Positions 43,609-51,571 of a stretch of DNA of 64,000 nt are shown in pieces (position 1 is the stretch's first letter; the number at the start of each line of letters is the position of its first letter). Source of the DNA: Oceanicella sp. SM1341 (GTDB lineage Bacteria > Pseudomonadota > Alphaproteobacteria > Rhodobacterales > Rhodobacteraceae). Position numbers and translations under genes: made by a program. The stretch lies in NCBI RefSeq assembly GCF_003448965.1, contig NZ_QRGC01000008.1:62001-126000 (forward strand), written 5' to 3'. The notes under the pieces were generated by a model. The model was not told the origin of the DNA. It saw only the letters and a list, made by a program, of their open reading frames with translations, and searched no databases.

Positions 43609-43634
43609 CCACGCGGCCGGGGGAGGCCGCGTGG
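43609..43634 (-). other. Strong hairpin 64 bases upstream of the permease gene
   Basis: CCACGCGGCC and GGCCGCGTGG form a perfect 10-bp stem with a six-base loop. On the minus-strand transcript it would sit between the binding-protein and permease genes and could act as an attenuator or 3' stabiliser. Confidence 0.5.
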
Positions 43635-43700
43635 AGTTTCAGGTCGCGCGGCCTCCCGCGCGGTGTTCAGCTGCGCGGACTCCCGCGCGCGTTTCAGCGC
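43635..43700. repeat. Degenerate 27-bp tandem repeat, two to three copies
   Basis: Units starting at 43646 and 43673 share GCGCGG-C/A-CTCCCGCGCG and a following TTCAG; a third TTCAG at 43638-43642 is in register at 28 bases. The period equals that of the array at 58911-59142, though the sequence differs. Confidence 0.45.
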
Positions 43701-43929
43701 GCATCGACCGCGGCGGCCCGGAATGCTCCCCGCTCCGGGGAGCCGCATCCCGCAGGGGCTCACGCGGCAGGCCGGAAGGCACGGGCGCCCGGGGGGGCCA
43801 TCGCGGCCGGGCGAGAGCCGCCGGTGAGGTCGCGGGCCCCCGGAAGAGGAGCCTCGCCGTTCTCACCCCGCGGGGGCGGGTCGCCACGTTCCCGCAGGGG
43901 CGGCTCGTTGCAGCCCCGCGGGGAGCCTG

Positions 43930-44784
43930 TCAGTTGCAGCTCAGCTCGTGCGGGGTCTCGTCGTAGCCCTTGAAGCCGGGGGCGCCGTAGCCGGGGTAGA
44001 CGGTCGTGAGCGGGCTGTCCTCGGCCAGCTCCCCGCCGTACCACTTGTCGTAGAGCGCCTTCAGCGTGCCGTCGGTCTTCATGCACTCGATGGCGTCTTC
44101 CACCGTGTTGCGGTAGGCCTCGGACTCGTAGCGGAAGGCATAGCCGAACATGCGGCCGTCATAGTCTTCCATCGCCAGGGTGATGGCGGGGTTCTTGCTC
44201 GCGGCATAGGCGGCGGTGGGGATCTCGTTGATCGCGGCGAAGGCGCGCTGGGTGATCACGGCCTGCACCGAGTCCGGGAAAGTGTCGTAGCGCTGCACCT
44301 CGAAGCCGTACTGCTCGGCGTTCTCGGTGGCCCACTTGTCGGAGATCGTGCCGCGGTTCACAGCCACGGCCTTGCCGTTCAGGTCCTCGAAGGCGGCCAT
44401 CGTGTCGCCCTCGCGGGTGATGAACCCGTTGCCGGTGGCAAAGAACGGCTCGGAGTAGAGCATGGTCTCGGCGCGCTCGGCGGTGATGTTGAGCGGGTTC
44501 ACCGTGAACTCGATGCGGCCCGAGAGCAGGGCGGCGAACAGGCCGGAGAAGTTGATGTCCGTCACCTCAACCGAGGGCCGGCCGATGCGCTTGGCGATCT
44601 CGGTGATCATGTCGTAGCCGAAACCCTCGGGGCCGGAGGCGCCGCGCACCATCCAGGGCGCGAGGCCGAAATCGGAGCCCACCACCAGCGGCTGGTCGGC
44701 GGGATGCGCGTCGTCCTGCGCGAAGGCGGGGGCGGAAAGGGCGGTTCCGGCGGCGAGCGCCAGGCCAAGCAGCGTGGTCTTCAT
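43930..44784 (-). CDS. Polar-solute ABC transporter, periplasmic binding protein
   Basis: A 284-residue family 3 binding protein. The signal peptide MKTTLLGLALAAGTALSAPAFA is followed by QDDAHP. Mature features are LVVGSDFGLAPW, GFGYDMITEIAKRIG and NGKAVAVNRGTISDKW, then MKTDGTLKALYDKWYGG. Cysteines at the C-terminus (IECMKTDG, ELSCN) may form a disulfide. It should bring the operon substrate to the two permeases. Given the AllA- and PuuE-like genes the ligand may be a ureide, but the binding site cannot be read directly. Confidence 0.9.
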   Translation of the reverse strand: MKTTLLGLALAAGTALSAPAFAQDDAHPADQPLVVGSDFGLAPWMVRGASGPEGFGYDMITEIAKRIGRPSVEVTDINFSGLFAALLSGRIEFTVNPLNITAERAETMLYSEPFFATGNGFITREGDTMAAFEDLNGKAVAVNRGTISDKWATENAEQYGFEVQRYDTFPDSVQAVITQRAFAAINEIPTAAYAASKNPAITLAMEDYDGRMFGYAFRYESEAYRNTVEDAIECMKTDGTLKALYDKWYGGELAEDSPLTTVYPGYGAPGFKGYDETPHELSCN

Positions 44785-44828
44785 CTGGTGTTTCCCTGTC
44801 GGTTGGTCGTGGTGGTTTCTTCGGGCTG

Positions 44829-45731
44829 TCACGGCCGCGGCGCGGGATGGGTCTCGCGCCAGTGCCGGGCAATGTCGGAGCGCCGGCACACCCACACGTC
44901 GGGCCGGCCGGCGAGGTAGTCGAGGAAGCGCTTCAGCCCCGCGGCGCGGGCCGGGTGGCCGGCGATGCGCAGGTGCAGCCCCACCGAGAGCATCTTCGGG
45001 TGCGGCTCGGCGCAGAGCATCTCCACGCTGTCGCGCAGCATCTCGAAGAACTGCCCGGCCGTGGCGATGCCGCCGCGCATGAACTTCGCGTCATTGGTCG
45101 AGAGCGAGTAGGGCAGCACCAGGTGCTGCGCGCCGTTCACCGCCACCCAGTAGGGCAGCTCGTCGTTGTAGGCGTCGCTGTCGTAGAGGAAGCCGCCCTG
45201 CGCCACCACCAGCTCGCGGGTGGCGAGGCTCGGCCCGTAGCGGCAATACCAGCCCGCCGGCGGCACGCCCAGGCAGCGCTCGAAGGCGGCGACCGTGCGG
45301 GCGATGCGCTCCGCCTCCTCCTCGCGGCCCAGCAGCCGGTGATGCTCCCAGCGCCAGCCATGCGCGCAGGCGTCCCAGTCCGAGGCGCGCAGCCAGTCGC
45401 AGATCTCCGGGTTGCGCTCCAGCGCCAGCCCGCAGGCCATGGCGGTGGCGGGCACCCCCGCCTCGGCAAACAGCCGCGCGATGCGCCAGAAGCCCACCCG
45501 GCTGCCGTATTCGAACATGGTCTCGGCGGCGAGGTTGCGCCCCGGGATCGGGTCACCCCCCGCTTCGACGAGCCCCTGCTCGGAGGCGGCGTCGCCGTCG
45601 GGCACCGAGGGCTCGGAGCCCTCCTCGATGTTGACCACGAAGTTCAGCGCCAGCTTCGCGCCGCCCGGCCATTGCGGGTCCGGCGGGGTGGGGCCGTAGC
45701 CGCGGAAGTCGCGGGTGAGGTGCGCGCTCAT
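44829..45731 (-). CDS. puuE: PuuE-like allantoinase / polysaccharide-deacetylase-fold hydrolase
   Basis: A 300-residue NodB/polysaccharide-deacetylase-fold protein matching the PuuE allantoinase group: RDFRGYGPTPPDPQWPGGAK start, ALNFVVNIEEGSE, FEYGSRVGFWRIARLF, WYCRYGPS, DELPYWV and KMLSVGLHLRIAGHPARAAGL. PuuE opens the hydantoin ring of allantoin without the metal centre of classical allantoinase. Where typical PuuE has CHGLRW this one has AHGWRWEHH, so a related ring or amide may be the substrate. It overlaps the AllA-like gene by four bases. Confidence 0.75.
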   Translation of the reverse strand: MSAHLTRDFRGYGPTPPDPQWPGGAKLALNFVVNIEEGSEPSVPDGDAASEQGLVEAGGDPIPGRNLAAETMFEYGSRVGFWRIARLFAEAGVPATAMACGLALERNPEICDWLRASDWDACAHGWRWEHHRLLGREEEAERIARTVAAFERCLGVPPAGWYCRYGPSLATRELVVAQGGFLYDSDAYNDELPYWVAVNGAQHLVLPYSLSTNDAKFMRGGIATAGQFFEMLRDSVEMLCAEPHPKMLSVGLHLRIAGHPARAAGLKRFLDYLAGRPDVWVCRRSDIARHWRETHPAPRP

Positions 45732-46225
45732 GCCGGGGCCTCCTCGGGGAAGGGGATGGAAAGCGGCGCGGCGATATCGACGAACTCGTCGTCCGCGCCC
45801 TCGGCCACCCGCTTCATCTGCACGAAGAATTCCGCCGGCGCGTCGAACACCTGCATGCCCGCGTGCCAGGTGTTGCGGCGGTAGACCACCCCCTGCCCCG
45901 GCCCGGCGAGGAAGGCGCGGGCGGTGGCGGGGTCCGGCCGGTCGTCCGGGCCGCCGTCGCAGACCAGCACCAGGTAGCGCTGGCCGGAAAGCGGCACGAA
46001 GGCCTGGTCGGAATGCGGGTGGCGCTCGAAGGCGGTCACGGTGGCGCCCGGTGCCAGCGGCGCCCCGATCCGGCTCACCCAGCTCGCCACCGTGCCGGGG
46101 CGGGCGGCGTCGCCATGCTCCAGCCGCACCGGGTGGCGGCGCGCGGAGCCCTCGTGGGCGATGACCGAGCCGTAGGGCGCGAAGGCCTCCGCGGTGAGCG
46201 GCGCGAGGGAGGGGAGCTGTGTCAA
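45728..46225 (-). CDS. allA: Ureidoglycolate lyase (AllA-like)
   Basis: A 165-residue cupin-fold protein of the AllA family, which splits ureidoglycolate into glyoxylate and urea. Recognisable features are LTAEAFAPYGSVI near the start, ERHPHSDQAFVPLSG in the centre, VYRRNTWHAGMQVFD and the final FVQMKRVAEG. It is the first gene of the minus-strand operon and pairs naturally with the PuuE-like allantoinase, although an allantoicase is missing. Its ATG lies 39 bases from a TGGTATC-N7-GATACCA operator shared with the divergent GntR gene. Confidence 0.85.
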   Translation of the reverse strand: MTQLPSLAPLTAEAFAPYGSVIAHEGSARRHPVRLEHGDAARPGTVASWVSRIGAPLAPGATVTAFERHPHSDQAFVPLSGQRYLVLVCDGGPDDRPDPATARAFLAGPGQGVVYRRNTWHAGMQVFDAPAEFFVQMKRVAEGADDEFVDIAAPLSIPFPEEAPA

Positions 46226-46263
46226 ACCGTGCGATTCCTGTCAGTGCCCCGGGTGTGTCCCGG

Positions 46264-46284
46264 TGGTATCCCAGATTGATACCA
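46264..46284. promoter_or_regulatory. Inverted-repeat operator between AllA-like and GntR genes
   Basis: TGGTATC and GATACCA, perfect 7-bp arms around a seven-base centre, lie in the 146-base divergent gap. On the minus strand TGGACA, 16 bases and TATCAA could form a promoter whose -10 box falls within one arm. The half-sites resemble TGGTATACCA of the other GntR-controlled cluster but are spaced apart, so the two regulators would not cross-bind strongly. Confidence 0.6.
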
Positions 46285-46371
46285 GTGGGATCTTGAATGT
46301 CCAGCAGGTTTTTGCAATCTTCCGGGGTGAGGAAACCCCACGATCCGCCGAGAAGAGAGCGAGACCCCGCG

Positions 46372-47031
46372 ATGAGCGAAGCCCTGAAGCTGCAGGAGGA
46401 TCGCACCAGCGTCTCCGAGCAGGCCTACCAGTACGTGCGCAGCCTGATCCTGGCCGGAGACATGAGCCCCGGCACCGTGTTCACCGAGCGCAAGCTCGCC
46501 GAGCAGCTCAACGCCTCGCGCACGCCGCTGCGCACCGCCATCACCCGGCTGATCGGCGAGGGGCTTGTGGAGCGGCTGTCCAACGGCACGATGGTGATCC
46601 GCGAGGTGCCGCTCGACGAGCTGCTGCAGATCATGGTGATCCGCCGCCAGCTCGAGAGCGAGGCCGCCGCCCAGGCCGCGGTGAAGGCACCCCCGGGGGC
46701 TGCGGCCGAGATCCTCGCCGAAACCCGCTCGGTGATCGCGAACCCCGTGGCCGAGCTGGAGGATTTCTGGAATTACGACGACCGGTTCCACGTCTTCGTG
46801 GCCGAGGGCTCGGGCATGCCGCTGCTGGCGCAGATGATCCGCGGCATCCGCGACAAGGCGCGCATGTGCCACGTGGTGCGCATGGAGCGGAACTTCTCCG
46901 AGCAGGCGGCCGAGCACCTCAAGGTGCTCGAGGCCATCGACCAGCGCGATGCCGACGCCGCCCGCGCCATGATGATCGAGCACACCGACCGCGTCCGCGC
47001 CCGCTTCCTGCGCTGGTTCGCCGGCGGCTGA
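46372..47031 (+). CDS. GntR/FCD-family regulator of the ureide-type operon
   Basis: A 219-residue GntR regulator of the FCD subgroup. The winged helix contains FTERKLAEQLNASRTPLRTAITRLIGEGLV; the FCD domain contains NYDDRFHVFVAEGSGMPLL and HLKVLEAIDQRDAD with the usual Asp/His metal ligands. It is divergent from the AllA-like operon and separated from it by the operator at 46264-46284. The ATG at 46372 (MSEALK) gives the normal N-terminal length; an in-frame ATG at 46297 lies close to the operator and is less likely. Confidence 0.9.
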   Translation: MSEALKLQEDRTSVSEQAYQYVRSLILAGDMSPGTVFTERKLAEQLNASRTPLRTAITRLIGEGLVERLSNGTMVIREVPLDELLQIMVIRRQLESEAAAQAAVKAPPGAAAEILAETRSVIANPVAELEDFWNYDDRFHVFVAEGSGMPLLAQMIRGIRDKARMCHVVRMERNFSEQAAEHLKVLEAIDQRDADAARAMMIEHTDRVRARFLRWFAGG

Positions 47032-47093
47032 GGCACCCGCCGCCGGCAAAGGCCCCGAAGCTGCTCCGGACGCCCGTCCCCCCTCGCCCGCTG

Positions 47094-47112
47094 TCCCGGG
47101 CCCGACCCGGGA
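47094..47112. repeat. Dispersed GC hairpin, copy 3
   Basis: TCCCGGG-CCCGA-CCCGGGA, preceded by GCTG and followed by GCTCGCGCC, a variant of the element at 16083 and 16970. Confidence 0.5.
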
Positions 47113-47202
47113 GCTCGCGCCACAACGCGCCACGGCCGGGCCCGGCAACCGCACCGTCCCCGCGCCCGAAAGATACGCGACACACCTCCCCCCTCGCCCG
47201 CT

Positions 47203-47223
47203 GCCCCGGGCCCGACCCGGGGC
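47203..47223. repeat. Dispersed GC hairpin, copy 4
   Basis: GCCCCGGG-CCCGA-CCCGGGGC, preceded by CT and followed by CCCGCACC, the counterpart of copy 3 in the second half of the 110-bp duplication. Confidence 0.5.
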
Positions 47224-47305
47224 CCCGCACCACAACGCGCCACGGCCGGGCCCGGCAACCGCACCGTCCCCGCATCCTCCTCGCCCGGAGGATACGCGAC
47301 ACCCC

Positions 47306-47469
47306 GCCCCTCCGCGCGGCACTGCAGAACAGGCGCCTCACCGACCGCCGGGGCGCACGCTGCCCCGCCCCGCCGACCGCGCCCCTGCCTTCCGCGCGAC
47401 GCAGCCCCGGCCCTCGCGCAGCACCTCCGCCGCCCCGGGCCCCGGAAGATCCGCGCCCGGCCGGCCCTC
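47306..47469. other. Gap before the Fic gene end, no gene seen
   Basis: Remaining 164 bases of the 438-base gap between the GntR and Fic genes. Very GC-rich, with no motif-bearing frame and no clear terminator. Confidence 0.4.
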
Positions 47470-48573
47470 TCAGTACTCCAGCAGATACACGGTCGAGCGC
47501 CCGCCGGCCTCCGAGCGCCGCGCCCCGCCCGCCGCCACCAGTGCCGCGAGATCGCGGGTCGCGGTGGGGCCGGAGACCTTCGCGATGCGGCTGTAGGAGC
47601 GCGCGCTCAGCCCCTGCTCCACCCGCCCCGGCCCCTGGGCGAACAGCGTCTCCAGCACGGCCCGGGTGCGCGGGCTCAGCCCCGGCCCCAGCCGCGCGAG
47701 GTAGCGGTTGCGGCGCACGAGGAAGCGCGCCTCCTCGCGCCCCGCCTCCGCCGCGCGCTGCAGCGTGGCGAGAAACCACAGCACGAAGGCGGTGGCGTCC
47801 ACCCCGCCCGCGCCCTCGCGCCGGCCGTCCTGCAGCGCGGCGTAATAGGCCTTCTTGTCCTTCTCGATCTGGCGCGACAGCGAGAAGGGCAGCGGCCGCG
47901 CGGCCCGGGCGAAGACATGCTCCACCACCGCGCGCCCGATGCGCCCGTTGCCGTCGGAGAAGGGGTGGATCGATTCGAACCAGATATGCGCGATCGCGGC
48001 GCGGATCGGCACCGGCAGCGCCGCCTCCTGCGCCAGCCAGCCGAGGAAGCGCTCCATCTCCGGGCCCACCCGCTCCGGCGGCGGCGCCTTGTAGAGCACG
48101 TCCGAAGGCCCGGCGGCGGCCGAGCGCACGATCTCGATGTCGAAGCCGCGCCAGCGCCCGGCGTCCTCCACCTCGATGCCGAAGAACAGCAGCCGGTGCC
48201 AGTCCTGCAGCAGCGCGGCGGTGAGCGGGCCCTCCGCCCGCCGCGCCTCCACCATCAGTTCCACGATGGCGTCCGAGCGCCGGGCCACGGCCGCGCGGTC
48301 GCGGTGGCGCAGCGAGGCGATCACCGAGGCCTCGATCTCGCCGGCGTTCAGCGTCACCCCCTCGATGCCGAAGGAGGAGAGCGCCTCCTGCACCACCTGC
48401 GACAGGCGCAGCGCATCGCGCTCGGCGCCCTCGAGCCCGGCCTGCAGGCCCGAAACCTCGCCCACCGCCTCCATCGCCGCGGCGAGCAGCGGCTCGGCCG
48501 CGGCGGGGTCATGGGTGAAGCGCGGCCAGGCGGGCGTTTGCCAGATATGGGTCATGAGGCGAATATCCGTCAT
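47470..48573 (-). CDS. Fic-domain protein with N-terminal inhibitory motif and C-terminal winged helix
   Basis: A 367-residue Fic protein. The active-site motif HPFSDGNGRIGR (203-214) is complete, so AMP transfer or a related nucleotidyl transfer is expected. SFGIEG (67-72) matches the (S/T)xxxE(G/N) inhibitory helix of class II Fic proteins, whose Glu blocks ATP gamma-phosphate binding; the antitoxin function is thus built in. Residues about 290-367 (SYSRIAKVSGPTATRDLAALVAAG) look like a winged helix, suggesting that the protein binds DNA. The ATG at 48573 has GAGG five bases upstream; an ATG at 48555 would shorten it by six residues. The start lies inside an inverted repeat, which suggests autoregulation. 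Confidence 0.9.
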   Translation of the reverse strand: MTDIRLMTHIWQTPAWPRFTHDPAAAEPLLAAAMEAVGEVSGLQAGLEGAERDALRLSQVVQEALSSFGIEGVTLNAGEIEASVIASLRHRDRAAVARRSDAIVELMVEARRAEGPLTAALLQDWHRLLFFGIEVEDAGRWRGFDIEIVRSAAAGPSDVLYKAPPPERVGPEMERFLGWLAQEAALPVPIRAAIAHIWFESIHPFSDGNGRIGRAVVEHVFARAARPLPFSLSRQIEKDKKAYYAALQDGRREGAGGVDATAFVLWFLATLQRAAEAGREEARFLVRRNRYLARLGPGLSPRTRAVLETLFAQGPGRVEQGLSARSYSRIAKVSGPTATRDLAALVAAGGARRSEAGGRSTVYLLEY

Positions 48574-48583
48574 ATTCGCCTCA
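48555..48583. promoter_or_regulatory. 29-bp inverted repeat covering the Fic start and ribosome site
   Basis: TGAGGCGAATAT and ATATTCGCCTCA are perfect 12-bp arms around CCGTC. The arms include both candidate start codons and the GAGG ribosome site of the Fic gene. It could be an operator for the Fic winged helix or a hairpin that hides the ribosome site in the mRNA. Confidence 0.75.
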
Positions 48584-48598
48584 CGATCCAGCCCATTC

Positions 48599-48627
48599 TG
48601 ATGCGAATATACCCCGCAATCGCCTCA
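48599..48627. promoter_or_regulatory. Second, imperfect copy of the Fic operator
   Basis: TGATGCGAATAT and ATCGCCTCA repeat the arms of the first site with three or four changes, again over 29 bases. The two centres are 44 bases apart, close to four helical turns, which suits cooperative binding on one DNA face. Confidence 0.6.
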
Positions 48628-48822
48628 CGGCCGCCACTCCCTCTCCCGGGCGCGCGGACCGGGGCACGGGGCCGGCCCGGGGCGCGCGCGCATCCGTCGC
48701 CCTCCCTGCAACGGCGCGAGGCCGCAAGCACCAGCCCCCGGGGCCGCCGCCGCGCCTGCACGCCGCGCGGAGACCTCCGCCCCGCGGCGCCGGGGGCCCC
48801 GGGGCCTGCGCCGCGCAGCAGA
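48628..48822. other. Gap upstream of the Fic gene, nothing recognised
   Basis: About 195 GC-rich bases between the Fic operators and the terminator of the aldehyde dehydrogenase gene. No motif-bearing frame; any Fic promoter would lie at its left edge near the operators. Confidence 0.4.
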
Positions 48823-48851
48823 ACGCCCCGCCGGCGGAACCGGCGGGGCGT
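48823..48851 (-). terminator. Terminator of the aldehyde dehydrogenase gene
   Basis: ACGCCCCGCCGG and CCGGCGGGGCGT form a perfect 12-bp stem with a five-base loop, 51 bases past the minus-strand stop. On the minus strand it is followed by TTCTGC. Confidence 0.7.
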
Positions 48852-48902
48852 GCAGTCTTCGGGCATCGGGCATCGCGGCCCCGTGCGGGGAGAAACCCCG
48901 CC

Positions 48903-50279
48903 TCAGTTCACGAAGATCGCCTTCGCGTTGGCGAATTCCTTCATGCCGAAGCCGCCGTGCTCGCGGCCGTAGCCCGAGTCCTTCACGCCTCCGAAGGGCA
49001 TCTGCGGCGTGGCCAGGTTGAAGCCGTTGATGAACACCATGCCGGTGTCGAAATGCTGGCCCGCGAGCTCCACCGCCCGCTCCTCGTCGCGCGAGAAGAT
49101 GCCGCCGCCGAGGCCGAAGCGGCTGTCGTTGGCGATGCGCATCGCGTCCTCGTCGTCCTTCGCGCGGATGACCGAGGCCACGGGGCCGAACAGCTCCTCG
49201 TCATAAGCGGGCTGGCCCGGCGCCACGTCGGTGAGCACCGTCGCGGGGTAGAAGAAGCCCCGGCCGTCCGGGATCTCGCCGCCGCACCGCAGGGTCGCGC
49301 CCGCGTCGATGCTGCGCTGCACCTGGTCGTGGAGCGTCTCGCGCAGGTCCTTGCGGGCGAGCGGGCCCAGCCCCGCCTCCTCGTCGTCGGGCGCGCCGGT
49401 CTTCACCGCCGCCATCCGCTCCACGAAACGCTCCACGAAGGCGTCGTAGACCTTGTCGACCACGACGAAGCGCTTCGCGTTCACGCAGGTCTCGCCGTTG
49501 TTGTAGAGCCGGCCGGCGGCGCAGGTCTCCACCGCGAGGTCGAGGTCGGCATCCCCGAGCACCAGATGCGCGTCGTTCGAGCCCAGCTCCAGCACCGATT
49601 TCTTCAGCGCCTCGCCGGCCTTGCGGCCCACGATGCGCCCCGCATCGGCGCTGCCGGTCATGGTCACCCCGCGCACCAGGTCATGGGCGATCACCGCGTC
49701 GGACTGGTCATGGTCGATGCGCAGCACGCCGAACAGCCCGCGCGGCAGGCCGGCGCGCTCGTAGATCCCGGCGAGGTGCAGCGCGCTGCCGGTGCAGTTG
49801 CTCGCGTGCTTGAGCAGCACGCCGTTGCCCGTCATCAGGCTGGCGACGGAGTAGCGCACCGCCTGGTAGGCCGGGAAGTTCCACGGCTGGATGCCGTAGA
49901 CCACCCCCACCGGCGCATAGTGCACGATGCCCTTGCGCGCGCCCGTCGGGCTGCGGGTCTCTTCGGCGAGCTCGGCGGGCCCGTTCTCGGCGGTATATTC
50001 GCAGATGCCGGCGCAAAGCTCGATCTCCTCGCGGCTGTGGCGCAGCAGCTTGCCGGTCTCCTCGCTCATCAGCGCGGCGAATTCCTCGGCGCCCGCGCGC
50101 AGCTCGCGCCCGATCGCGCCGATCACCTCGGCCCGCTCCTCCAGGCTGCGGCACCGCCAGGAAACGAAGGCGGAATGGCAATCCCGGATCGCCGTGTCCA
50201 GTTCCTCGTCCGACATCCGCGGATAGCTGCGGATGGGCTCCCCGGTGGTCGGGTTGACGGTGGTGATGTCGCTGCTCAT
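48903..50279 (-). CDS. NAD(P)-dependent aldehyde dehydrogenase (succinate-semialdehyde dehydrogenase-like)
   Basis: A 458-residue cytoplasmic aldehyde dehydrogenase. Family motifs are VVYGIQPWNFPAYQ (cofactor and active-site Asn), GSADAGRIVGRKAG, ELGSND with the general-base Glu, and the catalytic Cys in NNGETCVNAKR. MPFGGVKDSGYGREHG marks the succinate-semialdehyde/betaine-type subgroup. The ATG at 50279 (MSSDITTVNP) gives the normal family length; the frame upstream is only compositionally open. It lies 124 bases downstream of the GlxA-like regulator on the same strand and near the sarcosine oxidase genes, so it might remove an aldehyde made in methylamine or polyamine metabolism. The substrate is unproven. 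Confidence 0.88.
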   Translation of the reverse strand: MSSDITTVNPTTGEPIRSYPRMSDEELDTAIRDCHSAFVSWRCRSLEERAEVIGAIGRELRAGAEEFAALMSEETGKLLRHSREEIELCAGICEYTAENGPAELAEETRSPTGARKGIVHYAPVGVVYGIQPWNFPAYQAVRYSVASLMTGNGVLLKHASNCTGSALHLAGIYERAGLPRGLFGVLRIDHDQSDAVIAHDLVRGVTMTGSADAGRIVGRKAGEALKKSVLELGSNDAHLVLGDADLDLAVETCAAGRLYNNGETCVNAKRFVVVDKVYDAFVERFVERMAAVKTGAPDDEEAGLGPLARKDLRETLHDQVQRSIDAGATLRCGGEIPDGRGFFYPATVLTDVAPGQPAYDEELFGPVASVIRAKDDEDAMRIANDSRFGLGGGIFSRDEERAVELAGQHFDTGMVFINGFNLATPQMPFGGVKDSGYGREHGGFGMKEFANAKAIFVN

Positions 50280-50403
50280 GGCGTGGTCCTCCACGTTGCG
50301 TGTGCATTGCCCGGCCAACGCCCGCCCCCCCGGGCGGCGTTCCCCCCGCGCACGCAGCCGTGAACGAGGCCGTGAACCGGGGCGTGCGGGAAGGGCCGCG
50401 GCC

Positions 50404-51471
50404 TCAGGCGCCCTCGCGCCTCGGCAGCAGCACGCCCACGGCGGGCTCCTCCGGCCCGCCATGCCCGGCCTGTGCCTTGCGGTATTCGCCGGGGGTGAAG
50501 CCGCGCTCGGCGCGCAGCACGCGGGCGAGATGCGGCGCGTCGCAGAAGCCGGTGGCCAGCGCCACGTCCGCCACGCTGGCGGGGCCGGCGCGCAGCAGCG
50601 CCAGCGCCCGGTCGAGCCGCAGCTCGAGATACACCCGCGCCGGCGGCGCCTGCAGGTCGGCGAGGAAGCGCCGCTCGAGGCTGCGCCGCCCCACGCCGAG
50701 GCCCTCGGCAAGCGCGGCCACCGTGCGCGGCACCTGCACGTTCTGCTGCATCGTGAGCAGCGCCTTCTTCACCAGCGGATCGCGCGCGCGCCGGGCGCTC
50801 TGCTGGCCCGGCTGGGTCTGCTCGCCGCTCAGCGCCCGGTCGATCATCATGATGTTGAGGCTCTTGATCGCCGCACTCTGGCCCACGTGCCGCTCCACCA
50901 GAAAGGCCGCGAGATGCGCCGCCCCGTGCCCGCCCGAGCAGGTGAGGCGGTCGCGGTCGACCACGAAGATCTGGTCGGCCACCAGCTGGCGCTCCTCGAA
51001 CCGGTCGAGGAAATCCTGGTGGTGAAACCAGCTCACGCAGGCCCGGTAGCCCTCCAGCAGCCCCGCCTCGTGCAGGATGAACACGCCGGTGCACAGCCCC
51101 ACCACCGGCACGCCCGCCGCCGCGCGGGACCTGAGGAAGCCGATCGCCTCCGCCCCCAGCGCCACCTCGTCGCCGATCAGCCCGCCCACCACCACGATGT
51201 AGTCATAGGCCCCGGCCTGGCGCAGCCGGGTGTCGGGCTGCACCCGCACGCCGCAGCTCGAGGGCACGGCGTCCATGTCGGCCGAGAGCACCGACCAGTC
51301 GCACAGGATCGGGCGCGAGCGGTCCGCCTCGTCGGCCGCGAGGCGCAGCACGTCGACGAAATTGGCGAAGGCCGAGAGGGTGAAGCGGTCCGCCAGCAGG
51401 AAGGCCACGCTCAGCCGCTTGCGCGGGGGGGCCGCGCCGCGGCCGGCGGGGGGGAGGGCGTTCGGGCTCAT
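50404..51471 (-). CDS. GlxA-family AraC-type regulator (SouR/GbdR-like)
   Basis: A 355-residue regulator with an N-terminal DJ-1/PfpI-like domain (about 20-195: [42 protein letters not shown]) and a C-terminal AraC double helix-turn-helix (about 245-335: [48 protein letters not shown]). Members of this group, such as GbdR and SouR, activate glycine betaine or sarcosine catabolism, which fits the divergent soxBDAG genes 100 bases away. A GGGAAG site precedes the ATG. The residues after [10 protein letters not shown] are an unconserved tail. Confidence 0.9.
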   Translation of the reverse strand: MSPNALPPAGRGAAPPRKRLSVAFLLADRFTLSAFANFVDVLRLAADEADRSRPILCDWSVLSADMDAVPSSCGVRVQPDTRLRQAGAYDYIVVVGGLIGDEVALGAEAIGFLRSRAAAGVPVVGLCTGVFILHEAGLLEGYRACVSWFHHQDFLDRFEERQLVADQIFVVDRDRLTCSGGHGAAHLAAFLVERHVGQSAAIKSLNIMMIDRALSGEQTQPGQQSARRARDPLVKKALLTMQQNVQVPRTVAALAEGLGVGRRSLERRFLADLQAPPARVYLELRLDRALALLRAGPASVADVALATGFCDAPHLARVLRAERGFTPGEYRKAQAGHGGPEEPAVGVLLPRREGA

Positions 51472-51571
51472 GGCGCATATCTTCCCGGGGAATGACGCAA
51501 TTGTCCAGCCGCGAAGCCCCCGCCCGCGCTATGGCAGCATCGAGACCCTCCTCCAGCCAGCGGGCCCTGCC

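Larger units (their letters stand above)
43546..43929. other. 384-base structured gap between binding-protein and permease genes
   Basis: No gene is recognisable. It contains a 10-bp-stem hairpin (43609-43634) and a short degenerate 27-bp tandem repeat. Such gaps after a binding-protein gene often hold mRNA-stabilising or partial terminator stems that raise binding-protein output over permease output; that role here is inference. Confidence 0.5.
47077..47305. repeat. 110-bp tandem duplication
   Basis: Copy 1 is 47077-47186 and copy 2 is 47187-47305. They differ at about five positions over the first 84 bases, and copy 2 has a roughly nine-base insertion near the end; both finish in GATACGCGACAC. 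Each copy carries one dispersed GC hairpin. The duplication sits between convergent GntR and Fic genes and encodes nothing recognisable. Confidence 0.8.

Noticed and set aside
43546-43929. Small gene between the binding protein and permease
   Set aside because: Open frames here are short, compositional and filled by a hairpin and degenerate repeats.
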